Below, in pieces: positions 1 through 9,108 of a stretch of 64,000 nucleotides of DNA. A program made the position numbers and the translations under genes. This DNA comes from a bacterium (GTDB taxonomy: Bacteria; DRYD01): the NCBI GenBank assembly GCA_030549815.1, contig JAUQQQ010000004.1, positions 20,038 through 84,037 on the forward strand, given 5' to 3'. The first letter of the stretch is position 1, and each line of letters starts with the position of its first letter. The notes below the pieces were generated by a model. It did not search any database. It saw only the letters and a list, made by a program, of their open reading frames with translations, and was not told where the DNA came from.

Positions 1-420
1 AACATAATCCTTTACTTTATCGTACACATAGAGATTTATTACATTGTAGTTAAAAATTTTAGCTATTTTCCAGTTATTTTGATTATCATATATAGTTGAA
101 TACAAAAAATTTTGTTCAATATTAAAATAAATCTTTCTAACATTATCATACATGAGGAAATTATAAGTTTCGTTTTGGTTTTTATAAATTTTCTCCGCAT
201 TATAAACTGAATTCAAAACTCCACCATTATATACAAAGGCATTAACAATATAAAGTAGCATATCACCCTTCTGCTTTTTTGTAGTTGCATAAATATTTTC
301 TCTTATTTCTTTTGAAATCATAATATATCTTTTATTAGTTAAATAAAGTATGGCAATAATAGTAGTAACAAAAAGAATCATAAATAGGGCAAACAATATT
401 ATACTTCCTCTTTTTTTCAT
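1..420 (-). CDS. Pilus-assembly-type membrane protein, partial (runs off left edge)
   Basis: An open frame starts at the ATG at 420 behind a good ribosome site (AAAGGGGGTGA) and runs without a stop to the window edge, so only the N-terminal 140 residues are present. They begin MKKRGSIILFALFMIL, a short basic start followed by one long hydrophobic helix, then a polar extracytoplasmic part rich in Tyr and Asn. The same architecture is found in the gene at 36795-37622 (MKKGNVLLLALFMV), which sits with two prepilin genes, so a PilX-like or minor-pilin-associated role is inferred. No classic GFTLVE prepilin site is visible. Family assignment is tentative, but that this is a real gene is likely. 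Confidence 0.6.
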   Translation of the reverse strand, partial: MKKRGSIILFALFMILFVTTIIAILYLTNKRYIMISKEIRENIYATTKKQKGDMLLYIVNAFVYNGGVLNSVYNAEKIYKNQNETYNFLMYDNVRKIYFNIEQNFLYSTIYDNQNNWKIAKIFNYNVINLYVYDKVKDYV

Positions 421-581
421 ATGTATCACCCCCTTTGTTTATAATAAAAATTCTTAAAAAACTGTAAAAAATAAATTAAAAAATTTTTAAAATTAAATTA
501 AAATAAACAATAAAAGGGAAAATAAAGTAACCCTAAAAATTATAAAATTAGATAGAAATTAAAAAGAAGGGAGGGGGAAAA

Positions 582-1262
582 TTGACTTACCTAAAACAAG
601 TACTTTACAATTTAGAAAGAAATCCTAAAGTTTTATTTACCATACAAAAGGCAAACTCAAACCTAAAAGCATGGGGATATACAGAACATGGTATTAGACA
701 CGCAAAAATTACATCACAACGAGCTATGTATATCCTTCAAAAACTATCCTATCCTGAAGAAGATATCTATTTGGCAGGTATTGCAGGATTCCTACACGAC
801 ATTGGAAATGTTATCTCCCGATACAACCACGAAATAAGTAGTTCATTCATAACATTTGAAATTCTCAAAGAAATGAATGTTAAATACGAAGACATAATTA
901 AAGTGGTATCAGCAATAGGGTCACATGAAGATAACAGTTTTCTTGATATACCCGATCACATAGCATCCGCTCTCGTTATAGCAGATAAAAGCGATGTTCA
1001 CAGAAGTAGAGTCCAAAATACAGATATGAATACCTTTGATATACACGACAGAGTCAATTATGCAGTCGAAAAAGATAAATTAATCGTTAATAAAAATTCA
1101 TCAAAACACGATATAATATTAGATCTGAAAATAAACACAAATTACTCATCCATAATAGAATACTTTGAAATATTTCTACATCGGATGAAAATGTGCAAAA
1201 GAAGTGCAGAAGTCCTATCGTCCGAATTTTATCTAATCATCAATGGACAAAGAATGGCTTAA
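582..1262 (+). CDS. HD-domain phosphohydrolase
   Basis: This 226-residue protein has the metal-binding pattern of the HD superfamily: His36 and His40 (HGIRH), the HD doublet at about 72-73 (GFLHDIGN), a following NHE, and an ADKSD segment near 132-137 that supplies the distal Asp. HD proteins hydrolyse phosphate esters of nucleotides or related compounds; the substrate cannot be read from the sequence. The start is a TTG directly behind GGGAGGGGG, which is a strong ribosome site. The next gene overlaps its end by 20 bases. There is no transmembrane segment, so it is probably cytoplasmic. Confidence 0.8.
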   Translation: MTYLKQVLYNLERNPKVLFTIQKANSNLKAWGYTEHGIRHAKITSQRAMYILQKLSYPEEDIYLAGIAGFLHDIGNVISRYNHEISSSFITFEILKEMNVKYEDIIKVVSAIGSHEDNSFLDIPDHIASALVIADKSDVHRSRVQNTDMNTFDIHDRVNYAVEKDKLIVNKNSSKHDIILDLKINTNYSSIIEYFEIFLHRMKMCKRSAEVLSSEFYLIINGQRMA

Positions 1263-1683
1263 AAAAATGAAAAAACCTTGCCCCCTAAAACTAAGTCTTA
1301 AACTAATTTCAAAAATAACAAGAATAATCCAAATAATTAAAAGTATTAAAATCTTTATACCATTAATTATATCTATCTTTTCTCTCATTAATATCATTAT
1401 TATCGAAACTAAAAATGATCAATTTAGGCAAAATGAAAATAAACAAAAACTAAAAGAGGATATAAAAAATAACCTGCAAAAACTTGTTGATATTTTAGTT
1501 GAATCATTCTTCTCCTCTTCTCTACCAGCAATGGGATTATCATTAATCGTAAAACCCCAAGAAATAACCAGTAACTTAACAAATATAATAAATAAATATA
1601 CGGATCAAATTTTCGATGAAATACTACCTCAAAAAATAAAGTCAATAATAGCAAATAAAGAAATAAATAATAAAAACCAATAG
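1243..1683 (+). CDS. Hypothetical single-pass membrane protein
   Basis: I do not recognise this 146-residue protein. It has a basic N-terminus, one hydrophobic segment around residues 35-55 rich in Ile, and a polar mostly helical C-terminal part. Its start overlaps the HD gene by 20 bases and has no clear ribosome site, which suggests translational coupling. A long frame on the opposite strand covers the same bases, but that one would lie against the direction of its neighbours and is probably a shadow. The gene is plausible, not certain. Confidence 0.45.
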   Translation: MDKEWLKKMKKPCPLKLSLKLISKITRIIQIIKSIKIFIPLIISIFSLINIIIIETKNDQFRQNENKQKLKEDIKNNLQKLVDILVESFFSSSLPAMGLSLIVKPQEITSNLTNIINKYTDQIFDEILPQKIKSIIANKEINNKNQ

Positions 1684-1693
1684 AAACAAAAAA

Positions 1694-1751
1694 CCGCCTG
1701 TCATACAGGGCGGAATATAAATACCTATGACCCAAAACCTAAAGGTTTTGG
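1694..1751 (+). promoter_or_regulatory. Two hairpins in the leader of the HIT gene
   Basis: Two inverted repeats fill the gap before the HIT gene. The first, at 1694-1713, pairs CCGCCTGT with ACAGGGCGG (one bulged G, loop CAT). The second, at 1732-1751, pairs CCAAAACC perfectly with GGTTTTGG around a TAAA loop. Neither is followed by a run of T, so they do not look like intrinsic terminators. They may stabilise or regulate the HIT-folC message. Their role is inference. Confidence 0.5.
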
Positions 1752-1766
1752 CAAATAGAAAACACA

Positions 1767-2102
1767 ATGGAAAATAACTGCATATTCTGTAAGATAATAA
1801 ACAAAGAAACTAAAGCAGAGATAATTTTTGAAGACGATAAAATTATTGTTTTCAAAGATATATACCCCAAAGCTCCCATTCATTGGCTCTTTGTCCCCAA
1901 AAAACACATACCTACCCATATGGAAATAACCGAAGAAGACAAGGAAATAATGGGACATCTACACATTATCACTCAAAAAGTAGCCAAAGAAAACAATATA
2001 AACCATTACAAATTAATAATGAACTGCGGTTATGAAGCAGGACAAAGAGTATTTCACATACACCTACACCTACTCTCAGGAAAAATAATGGGAGAAGTAT
2101 AA
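1767..2102 (+). CDS. HIT family (HINT-type) nucleotide hydrolase
   Basis: The 111-residue protein is a full-length member of the histidine triad family: CIFCKII near the N-terminus, the FKDIYPKAPIHWLFVPKKH core, and the triad HIHLHLLSG at about 97-105. HINT-type members hydrolyse the phosphoramidate or similar bond of AMP derivatives, with the middle His of the triad as nucleophile. It stands one base ahead of folC (stop at 2100-2102, ATG at 2103), so the two are probably one operon. It is a cytoplasmic housekeeping protein. Confidence 0.9.
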   Translation: MENNCIFCKIINKETKAEIIFEDDKIIVFKDIYPKAPIHWLFVPKKHIPTHMEITEEDKEIMGHLHIITQKVAKENNINHYKLIMNCGYEAGQRVFHIHLHLLSGKIMGEV

Positions 2103-3416
2103 ATGGGAAAAATAGAAGTAGAAAAATTCCTAAACATATTGGAACAAAAATATAATCTCCACATTAACTTCGATGTTATACTTGTTACAGGAACAGCAGG
2201 TAAAACCACAACATCACATTACATCAACCTAATCCTACAAAACTCTACAAACCTCAAAATAGGCTTATTTTCTAAACCACACATAACTAACATAACAGAA
2301 AGGATTAGAATAAACTACGTACCAATAAAAGAAAATCAATTTGAACAAATACAAAGTTTTGTTAAATCCATCAACCAAGAGCATAATCTTAATTTCAGTT
2401 GGTTTGACGAATTAGTAAGCATTGCAATCATTTACTTTATAAAAGAAAAAATTGATTTAGCAATATTTGAAATAGGAATTGGAGGTTTGAAAGATTCTAC
2501 AAATGCATTAAAATCAATAATAAATGTCATTACCAATATAGGATTAGAACATACAGATATCCTTGGAAAAACAATAAAAGAAATAGCACAACAAAAAGCA
2601 GGAATAATTAAAAATAAATCAATAGTAGTAACAAACGCAACAAAAGGATTAAAACAAATAAAAGAAAAAGCAAAACAAACTAATTCAAAAATTTATAAAC
2701 CTACAAACTTCTTCAAAATAGAAAAAATAAACTCACAATTCCCTTCTTATACTTACAAAATAAAACTTAAAACAGAAACAAGGAAAACAGACTTATTTAA
2801 TAAAAAAGAACTAACATTAAAGTTTAATACATACTACTTAGTAGAAAATTTTTTAATAGCTTTAACTACGTCACTGTTGTATTGCATGGAAAAAAACATA
2901 AATACCAGATTCGATAATTTGCAAAATTGTGTAGACTCTATGGATGTAAAGCTAAAAACTCAAATTTTTGAATATTACGACAAAAAAATTATAATCGATA
3001 CTGCCAAAGATTACCAATCCCTATTAAAATTATTTAAAGAATTATTTACAAGAATAAATCAAAAATTCGCAGTAATTCTGTCTTTTTCAAAAGGCAAAGA
3101 ATTAAAATTAATAAAAAAATTGCTACTTAATCTACTCGAAAAAAACATAAAATTATACCTTTCTGAGCATTCCATAGAAGAAAAAAAATTAAACCCATAC
3201 CACCTAAAAGAAAAACTAATAGAAAAATCAAAAAAAATGGAAGAAAAAGAAAAATTAAAAAACTTGCAAATAATAACACCATTAAGCCAAATAGAAGAAG
3301 AAATAAAAAAAATAGAAGAGCAAATAATTGTTATAACAGGCTCATTATATTTCTGTGCTGAAATTTATAACAACTTATTAAATAAACGTCCAGAAAACTT
3401 CCAAGTAGCAAAATAA
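2103..3416 (+). CDS. folC: Folylpolyglutamate/dihydrofolate synthase
   Basis: FolC adds glutamate to folate (and in many bacteria to dihydropteroate) using ATP. The 437-residue length fits. The Mur-ligase-type P-loop is GTAGKTTTS at residues 30-38, followed by the folate loop region FSKPHI and ITERIRIN, the conserved GIGGLKDSTNA, and the family hallmark GLEHTDILGKTIKEIAQQKAGIIK split around residues 150-175. The C-terminal third is rich in Lys and Glu. It follows the HIT gene with no gap. folE (39195) and a folD-like gene (29665) lie elsewhere in the window, so the pathway is present but dispersed. Confidence 0.93.
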   Translation: MGKIEVEKFLNILEQKYNLHINFDVILVTGTAGKTTTSHYINLILQNSTNLKIGLFSKPHITNITERIRINYVPIKENQFEQIQSFVKSINQEHNLNFSWFDELVSIAIIYFIKEKIDLAIFEIGIGGLKDSTNALKSIINVITNIGLEHTDILGKTIKEIAQQKAGIIKNKSIVVTNATKGLKQIKEKAKQTNSKIYKPTNFFKIEKINSQFPSYTYKIKLKTETRKTDLFNKKELTLKFNTYYLVENFLIALTTSLLYCMEKNINTRFDNLQNCVDSMDVKLKTQIFEYYDKKIIIDTAKDYQSLLKLFKELFTRINQKFAVILSFSKGKELKLIKKLLLNLLEKNIKLYLSEHSIEEKKLNPYHLKEKLIEKSKKMEEKEKLKNLQIITPLSQIEEEIKKIEEQIIVITGSLYFCAEIYNNLLNKRPENFQVAK

Positions 3417-3490
3417 AAAGATCCTTTTTTAAAAAGTGGAAAACTCCCACAGCAGGAATACCCTATCTTAGGGGAAAGGAGAGAAAGTTA

Positions 3491-4306
3491 ATGTTATTAT
3501 TCGGAACAGCAGGAATCCCAAACTCGGCCAAAAAAGACACCTTCTCAGGAATACTCAGGCTAAGAGAGTTAAATTTAGACGCAATGGAACTTGAATTCGT
3601 CCATGGAGTTAAAATATCACACATAAATGCTCAAAAAATAAATACTTTTGCTAATAAAAATAATATTTCCCTCTCTTCTCATGCCCCGTATTATATAAAC
3701 CTTAATTCATTGGAAAAAGAAAAAATAGAAGCAAGCATATTAAGGATAATAAAAACTGCAGAAATATCACATATTAGTGGTGCCAGGAACATCGTAGTCC
3801 ACCCAGGATACTACCACAATATGGATAAACTGGAAGTTTATAATAATATAAAAAATGCATTAAAAAAAGTAGTCCAAGAAATAGAAAAATATAATGTCGT
3901 TATAAGAATAGAAACAATGGGAAAGATTAGCCAATTCGGTTCTTTAGAAGAAGTTCTCAATCTATCTCAAGACCTGGGACCCAAAATTATGCCATGCATA
4001 GATTTTGCACATCTACACGCAAGAACTATCGGAAAAATAAATTCTTACAATGAATTCTGTAAAGTCATCGATGACATACAACATAAATTAGGAAAAGAAG
4101 CAATAAAAGATGTTCATATACATGTTTCTGGAATAAAATACAATGAAAAAGGAGAACTACATCATCTAAATTTCAAGGAATCAGATTTCAATTATATCGA
4201 TTTAATTAAAGCACTCAAAGATTTAGAAGTAGAAGGAATGGTCATCTGTGAAAGCCCTAATTTAGAAGAAGATGCGCTATTACTTAAAAACCTTTACCAT
4301 AATTAA
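3491..4306 (+). CDS. Endonuclease IV family TIM-barrel protein (probable AP endonuclease)
   Basis: The protein (271 residues) begins FGTAGIPNSAKK and continues with LDAMELEFVHGV, a start typical of archaeal-type deoxyribonuclease IV proteins. Likely zinc ligands of the xylose-isomerase-like barrel are visible in order: SSHAPYYINL, VHPGYYHN, IETMGK, CIDFAHLHA, HIHVSG and CESPN. Members incise DNA at abasic sites during base excision repair. A strong GGAAAGGAG ribosome site lies upstream of the ATG. A sugar isomerase of the same fold is the main alternative, but the ordered His/Glu/Asp set favours Nfo. Confidence 0.82.
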   Translation: MLLFGTAGIPNSAKKDTFSGILRLRELNLDAMELEFVHGVKISHINAQKINTFANKNNISLSSHAPYYINLNSLEKEKIEASILRIIKTAEISHISGARNIVVHPGYYHNMDKLEVYNNIKNALKKVVQEIEKYNVVIRIETMGKISQFGSLEEVLNLSQDLGPKIMPCIDFAHLHARTIGKINSYNEFCKVIDDIQHKLGKEAIKDVHIHVSGIKYNEKGELHHLNFKESDFNYIDLIKALKDLEVEGMVICESPNLEEDALLLKNLYHN

Positions 4307-4308
4307 CC

Positions 4309-5004
4309 TTATTTTTTATTGAAAGAAACATAATACAATGGATTAGGTAGTTTGAATCCTTTTAAAGAATAACCTCCTAAAAGGTCACTTAATTGATCAC
4401 CAATGTTTGCAATAATGGTATATCCCATACCTACTATTTCTTTTCTTGCTTTTACTTTACTTTCACCTACACTAAGTTCTGGATCCCTAAAAAATATACC
4501 ATCAAAATTGTCAAAACCCTCCTTCTTTAAATTAGAAATAGTAATATCTTTATCAACTTTTTTCCTACCTGTTACAAAAAATACCTTAATTCCCATACTT
4601 TTGCATATTTTATATAATTCTAATACAGGTTTGATAGCAACTGCTTTCTGAGAATACCTCCATTCAATCAGTTTTTCATAAGTAACATTAAAATTATTTT
4701 CCAAATGCAACTGGGCATTAGATAAAGCAGTCTCATCTATATCCAAAACAACAGCAGGATTATTCACTTCTTTATAAGTAGTAACAATGTGTTTCATAGC
4801 AAGTTTTACTACTTTCTCTATGTCTCTTTCATACTCACCGTTATTTAAATAATTAATGATCTTATTTTTCAGTAAACCTAATTCATCAATTTCCTCAGGT
4901 ATATATGTATCATCAAAGTCAAGCATCTTACCATTTTTAGAAACATTTTGAAATTTATGGTTGAGAAAAAGTGAATGACTATCCTCTACAATAGATAAAT
5001 TCAT
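4309..5004 (-). CDS. HAD-superfamily acid phosphatase (class B/plant acid phosphatase-like)
   Basis: Motif I of the HAD phosphatases is VVLDIDETALSN, which is typical of the acid phosphatase families of this group; motif II is the Thr in FFVTGRK; motif III and IV are seen in the Lys-rich KVKARK stretch and NIGDQLSDL. The frame extends to a TTG at 5049, but that start has no ribosome site, while the ATG at 5004 lies behind GGGAGGG, so I use 5004 (231 residues). No clear signal peptide or lipobox is seen. A TATAAT at 5042-5037 and two TTTACA repeats exactly 11 bases apart (5075-5091) lie upstream, which would fit control by phosphate starvation. That link is inference. Confidence 0.85.
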   Translation of the reverse strand: MNLSIVEDSHSLFLNHKFQNVSKNGKMLDFDDTYIPEEIDELGLLKNKIINYLNNGEYERDIEKVVKLAMKHIVTTYKEVNNPAVVLDIDETALSNAQLHLENNFNVTYEKLIEWRYSQKAVAIKPVLELYKICKSMGIKVFFVTGRKKVDKDITISNLKKEGFDNFDGIFFRDPELSVGESKVKARKEIVGMGYTIIANIGDQLSDLLGGYSLKGFKLPNPLYYVSFNKK

Positions 5005-5074
5005 ACTAATTCCACTACCCTCCCAATTGCAGATAATTATATATTTCAAACAATACCTGAATAAAATAAATAAA

Positions 5075-5091
5075 TGTAAAAAAAATGTAAA
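5075..5091 (-). promoter_or_regulatory. Paired TTTACA direct repeat, 11-bp spacing, before the phosphatase gene
   Basis: On the minus strand TTTACA occurs at 5091-5086 and again at 5080-5075, a spacing of exactly 11 bases, with an AT-rich spacer. A TATAAT follows at 5042-5037 and the phosphatase ATG at 5004. Response regulators of the OmpR/PhoB family bind direct repeats at one-helical-turn spacing, and the PhoP box of Bacillus has TT(A/T)ACA-like units at this spacing. The same pattern recurs at five other places in this window. Confidence 0.55.
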
Positions 5092-5095
5092 AAAC

Positions 5096-6286
5096 TTAAT
5101 AATATTTTTTATTAATTTGCCTCAAAACAAAAGGAGCAATAAAAGTTGTCAAAAGAACAACAAATATAACAACAGCGTATAATAAATCGTTATATATTTT
5201 GGCTTGCCTACCGAATTCAGCAAATATAAGCCCGACCTCACCACGAGGAAGCATCGAAAAACCAACCATTAACCTCTCCCTAAAACTAACATTAATAAAA
5301 AATCCTGCTAAAACCTTAGAAACAACAGCAACAATAGTTATAATAACAGTTAAAATCCAAAAATCAAGTGAAGCAAAATTTATTGATTTTAAATTAACTT
5401 GCAAACCTATGAAAACAAAAAACACAGGAGTAAAAAGCCAAATTAAGGGAAGTATCGAATGCTCCACCTTCTCCATAGTTTGCTTCTTTGTTGATAAAAA
5501 TTTCAAAAATGGTATGTTAAATCCCCTTGACATAGCCAAACCAACAATAAAAGCACCTAAAATTTCAGGAGAACCAAATTTATAAGCTAAAAACGAAAAA
5601 ATAAAAACTACAGATATAACCGCCGCAGGTATAAAATCCAAATTTTCAAGCTTTTCTGAAAGTATTTCAACCAATTTTGTCATCAATTGAGCTACAAAAG
5701 GTGCAAATATAAAGAAAGTGCCCAAGTAAAGAAATAGTACCAATATGTTATTGAATTCAAAAGACATATTTTGAGATAACTGAACAAGAATAGCCAATAT
5801 AACAACACCTAAGATATCATCCAAAACAGCAGCACCTAATACAATCTGTGCAAAATTTTCTTTCATCTTATCAAGATCTTTTAAAACTCTCACAGTAATT
5901 CCTATACTCGTTGCAGCCATAGTCCCTCCAATGAACAACGAAACGATAAAATCCATCTTTAATAACAAAAAACAAACAAAAAAAGAAAAAATAATAGGCA
6001 AGAAAGCACCCACGAAAGCAACAATTAAAGCATTAATCCCTACCATCCTTAGCTGTCTTATATTAGCTTCCATTCCCACTTGGAATAACAATAATACAAC
6101 ACCAATCTCTGCCACTATCTTTATAACCTCATTAGGTTTAATTAATCCCAAAACACTTTGGCCTAAAATAATACCTACTAATATCTCACCAATAACCGAA
6201 GGATACCCGAATTTAGAAATAGTATCACCAATAATACGAGCCAATAAAACTATTAATCCCAAATACCAAAATATACTGTGATCCAT
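5096..6286 (-). CDS. Cation:proton antiporter, CPA2 family
   Basis: The 396-residue polytopic protein has about 11-12 hydrophobic helices and the family pattern of KefB/NapA-type monovalent cation:proton antiporters: GYPSVIGEILVGIILGQS at the start, LLLFQVGMEANI in helix 3-4, VLGAAVLDDILGVVILAI around residues 148-165 holding the ion-binding Asp-Asp pair, and FVFIGLQVNL and MLPRGEVGLIFAE toward the C-terminus. There is no C-terminal TrkA-type regulatory domain, so it is the short form. TAGGAG precedes the ATG. The 171-base leader back to gapA shows only weak inverted repeats. Confidence 0.9.
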   Translation of the reverse strand: MDHSIFWYLGLIVLLARIIGDTISKFGYPSVIGEILVGIILGQSVLGLIKPNEVIKIVAEIGVVLLLFQVGMEANIRQLRMVGINALIVAFVGAFLPIIFSFFVCFLLLKMDFIVSLFIGGTMAATSIGITVRVLKDLDKMKENFAQIVLGAAVLDDILGVVILAILVQLSQNMSFEFNNILVLFLYLGTFFIFAPFVAQLMTKLVEILSEKLENLDFIPAAVISVVFIFSFLAYKFGSPEILGAFIVGLAMSRGFNIPFLKFLSTKKQTMEKVEHSILPLIWLFTPVFFVFIGLQVNLKSINFASLDFWILTVIITIVAVVSKVLAGFFINVSFRERLMVGFSMLPRGEVGLIFAEFGRQAKIYNDLLYAVVIFVVLLTTFIAPFVLRQINKKYY

Positions 6287-6457
6287 ACTCCTATTTTTGT
6301 TTTAACAACAAACTCGGGATTTTCAACCTTACAAAATTATCATACTAGCAAACTGTAGCAGAACGCTTTATTCCCTGCTCTCTATTAAACCACTCTATCT
6401 TCCTTTTCTTCTTGAAAGACGACTACCTTTTAAAACTACGTTCTTTGTTTTTCAAAT

Positions 6458-7471
6458 TTAAACTTTAATTTTATTTTTTACCATGTAATGGAGCAAATCT
6501 GCAACTCTTGCAGAATAACCCATTTCATTATCATACCAAGCAAATATCTTTACCATATTTCCATTTATAACCTGAGTTGATAACCCATCAACGATAGAAG
6601 AATAAGTTGATCCTTTAAAATCCATGGAAACAAGTGGTTCCTCTGTATATGCTAATATCCCTTTTAAATATGTTTCCGAAGCATTTTTTAATGCATTATT
6701 AACATCCTCGACAGTTACATTCCTTTCAGTAAGGACAACAAAATCCACCAGTGAAACTGTAGGAGTTGGGACTCTTATAGAAACACCTGTAAATTTTCCT
6801 TTTAATTGAGGAATAACCTTTTCAACTGCTTTTGCTGCACCAGTCGTAGTTGGGATCATATTCAAAGCAGCAGCTCTTGCTCTTCTCAAATCCTTATGAG
6901 CTATATCAAGTATTCTTTGGTCATTTGTATAAGAATGTATAGTTGTCATATGACCTGCGATAATACCGAATTCCTTGAAAATAACTTTAGCAAGGGGTGC
7001 CAAACAATTTGTTGTACAGGAAGCATTAGAAATAACAAAATGTTTTGATAAATCAAGTGCTTCTTCATTAACTCCCAAAACTACTGTAATATCTTCACCT
7101 TTCGCAGGAGCAGTTATAACAACGTATTTAGCTCCCGCTTTCAAATGTTTTTCAGCTTTGTCTCTATCCGTAAATTTTCCACTTGACTCGACAACTATTT
7201 CGACACCAAGATCTTTCCATGGTAATTTTTCAGGGTCAGCCTCTTGAAAAACTTTTATTTTCCTGCCATCTATTTGAATATAATCTTCTCCACTCCTTAC
7301 TTCACCATCATAAACCCCATAAGTACTATCATATTTAAAAAGAAAAGCATTTGTATGAGGATCAACAAGGTCATTAACAGCAACCACATCAAACTCGGGA
7401 TACTTTTTTAATATACTTTTCAAAGTTAATCTACCAATTCTTCCAAATCCATTTATAGCTACTTTTGTCAT
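6458..7471 (-). CDS. gapA: Glyceraldehyde-3-phosphate dehydrogenase, type I
   Basis: This enzyme oxidises glyceraldehyde 3-phosphate with phosphate and NAD in glycolysis. The 337-residue protein has the N-terminal NAD fold (INGFGRIGR), an NDLVDP loop whose Asp favours NAD over NADP, the active-site segment [13 protein letters not shown] with the nucleophilic Cys near residue 152, the following HSYTNDQ with the catalytic His, and the C-terminal WYDNEMGYS. All catalytic residues are present. A strong AAGGGGGG ribosome site lies before the ATG. The 5'-nucleotidase gene is 13 bases upstream on the same strand, so the two could share a transcript. Confidence 0.97.
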   Translation of the reverse strand: MTKVAINGFGRIGRLTLKSILKKYPEFDVVAVNDLVDPHTNAFLFKYDSTYGVYDGEVRSGEDYIQIDGRKIKVFQEADPEKLPWKDLGVEIVVESSGKFTDRDKAEKHLKAGAKYVVITAPAKGEDITVVLGVNEEALDLSKHFVISNASCTTNCLAPLAKVIFKEFGIIAGHMTTIHSYTNDQRILDIAHKDLRRARAAALNMIPTTTGAAKAVEKVIPQLKGKFTGVSIRVPTPTVSLVDFVVLTERNVTVEDVNNALKNASETYLKGILAYTEEPLVSMDFKGSTYSSIVDGLSTQVINGNMVKIFAWYDNEMGYSARVADLLHYMVKNKIKV

Positions 7472-7484
7472 TCTTTTCCCCCCT

Positions 7485-8930
7485 TTATTTTGAAGTTAAT
7501 ATCAACCTGCTACTCTTTATCGGAGAATTCTTTTTAATAAAATCAACTATTAATTCCCTGGCATACCCATAATTCTGCAAAACTGGGAACTTAGAGAACT
7601 CAGTATATCCATCTCCACCATAATAAAGAAAATCCACAGTTGCTACAGTATAATATTCATCCTCCTTCAGCTCTTTACCTCTCAAAAACCACTTCCCATT
7701 AATATTCTCCAATGAATCATTGTAGTGAAGCTTTGTTTTCTTTTGATCCATTGAATCAAGTAAGGAAATTAAATCTGAGCCTTTCATCTTAAACTTGACA
7801 ACCGTATTTTCAAAAGGTAAGATGTTAAAAATTTCTCCATATGTTATTTCTCCTTTATTCAATACATCTCTTATTCCACCGTGATTATAAAAAGCTATAT
7901 CACTATTTGTCATATAACTTAAAACATTGGTTATAAACGTTCCTAAATTTTTATCAATATCTTTGGAATCTTTATTAAGTTCAACATCAGAAAAACCTAT
8001 TACTTCAGAAGAATATTTCTCAGCATCCACAATATAATTTTGAACAACTTTATATGCATTTTTATCAGGATTTATTATAGCATTTATCGTTGGATAAAGA
8101 CTATAACTAAAACTTTTTATTTTCTTATTTTCAACGTCCAACTTTATATGCCCAACATACTTTCCATAAGATCCTGCCTGAACAATGTATATTTTCTTAT
8201 TATTATTCTCAACAACTATAGGTTCGAACAATTCCGTATGGCTATGTCCTCCTACTATAAGATCAACAAAATCAACATTTTTTGCAATTCTTTCATCTTC
8301 TTTAACTCCACAATGAGAAAGAACCACAACTAAATCAGGATTTTGAGCTAAAATATCATTTTTGTATTTATTAAGAGTTTCAACAGGATCAATTATATCC
8401 CTATTATTCAAAGCATTTGGCATAGTTATTATTTTTGTTTCTGGCGTTAATAACCCAATAACTGCCACTCTTAAACCATCTTTGTTAATAATAACGAATG
8501 GTTTTGTATTATCAAAAAGAGGATAAGCATTGGCACATAAAACAGGAGCAGATAATCTTCTAACCATATTTTTCATTGCATCATATCCAAAATCAAACTC
8601 ATGATTACCCAAAGCAACAGCATCAAATTTCAAATAGTTATAGAAATCAACAACAGATAATCCATTAGACAAGTTAGAATATATAGTTCCCGCACTAAAA
8701 TCACCTGCATCAAATAACAATACATTCTTCTCCTTTTGTTTAATATTGTTTACTATAGCAGATATATACTCAGCACCTGCAACAGTATAACTGTAATTTT
8801 TATAAATCTTCTGAACCTGCGGCACCAACCTTCCATGAAAATCATTTAAATGAACTATATTAAGTTCTTTCGCAAATACAGATGCAAAAACCAAAATTAA
8901 AATTAAAACAATGGTTATTATTTTTTTCAT
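7485..8930 (-). CDS. Secreted 5'-nucleotidase/2',3'-cyclic phosphodiesterase family protein
   Basis: The 481-residue protein starts with a signal peptide ([20 protein letters not shown], cleavage likely after Ala) and then the metallophosphoesterase signature [40 protein letters not shown] and GGHSHTE. The C-terminal domain contains [12 protein letters not shown] and the [12 protein letters not shown] stretch, as in UshA-type enzymes that bind the nucleotide base. It would dephosphorylate nucleotides or sugar nucleotides in the periplasm. The ribosome site (GTAGGA) lies just after a set of stems in the leader (8946-9001). Confidence 0.92.
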   Translation of the reverse strand: MKKIITIVLILILVFASVFAKELNIVHLNDFHGRLVPQVQKIYKNYSYTVAGAEYISAIVNNIKQKEKNVLLFDAGDFSAGTIYSNLSNGLSVVDFYNYLKFDAVALGNHEFDFGYDAMKNMVRRLSAPVLCANAYPLFDNTKPFVIINKDGLRVAVIGLLTPETKIITMPNALNNRDIIDPVETLNKYKNDILAQNPDLVVVLSHCGVKEDERIAKNVDFVDLIVGGHSHTELFEPIVVENNNKKIYIVQAGSYGKYVGHIKLDVENKKIKSFSYSLYPTINAIINPDKNAYKVVQNYIVDAEKYSSEVIGFSDVELNKDSKDIDKNLGTFITNVLSYMTNSDIAFYNHGGIRDVLNKGEITYGEIFNILPFENTVVKFKMKGSDLISLLDSMDQKKTKLHYNDSLENINGKWFLRGKELKEDEYYTVATVDFLYYGGDGYTEFSKFPVLQNYGYARELIVDFIKKNSPIKSSRLILTSK

Positions 8931-8945
8931 TGTATTCCTACTTAA

Positions 8946-9001
8946 CTATGCAACAGCATAGGTCAGGTTACTTGTATTCCGCCATAACCTGACAAGCGGA
9001 A
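8946..9001 (-). ncRNA. Candidate structured leader (H-type pseudoknot plus hairpin)
   Basis: Reading the minus strand, TTCCGC (9001-8996) can pair with GCGGAA (8982-8977), and the loop between them contains GTCAGGTTA (8993-8985), which is perfectly complementary to TAACCTGAC (8970-8962) downstream. This is the topology of an H-type pseudoknot with 6- and 9-bp stems. A third perfect stem, CTATGC-TGTT-GCATAG (8961-8946), follows at once, 15 bases before the start codon of the 5'-nucleotidase. The element is much richer in G+C than its surroundings. I cannot match it to a named riboswitch. Confidence 0.5.
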
Positions 9002-9108
9002 AGTAAACTACCACACGTTTTTCATCCTTAATCGCATCCACACACATAATCTACATCCCTTACAACTTGTTTATTTCCACCTTTGAATTAAAACCCACCC
9101 ATATTGCA

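Noticed and set aside
1424..1735. Long open frame on the minus strand (103 codons) rich in hydrophobic residues
   Set aside because: It overlaps the plus-strand gene 1243-1683 over most of its length, has no ribosome site and runs against its neighbours. AT-rich DNA makes such antisense hydrophobic frames common.
8962..8993. Inverted repeat GTCAGGTTA/TAACCTGAC as a terminator of the glycosyltransferase gene
   Set aside because: No run of T follows the stem on the minus strand, and the elements lie directly before a start codon, so a leader structure is more likely.
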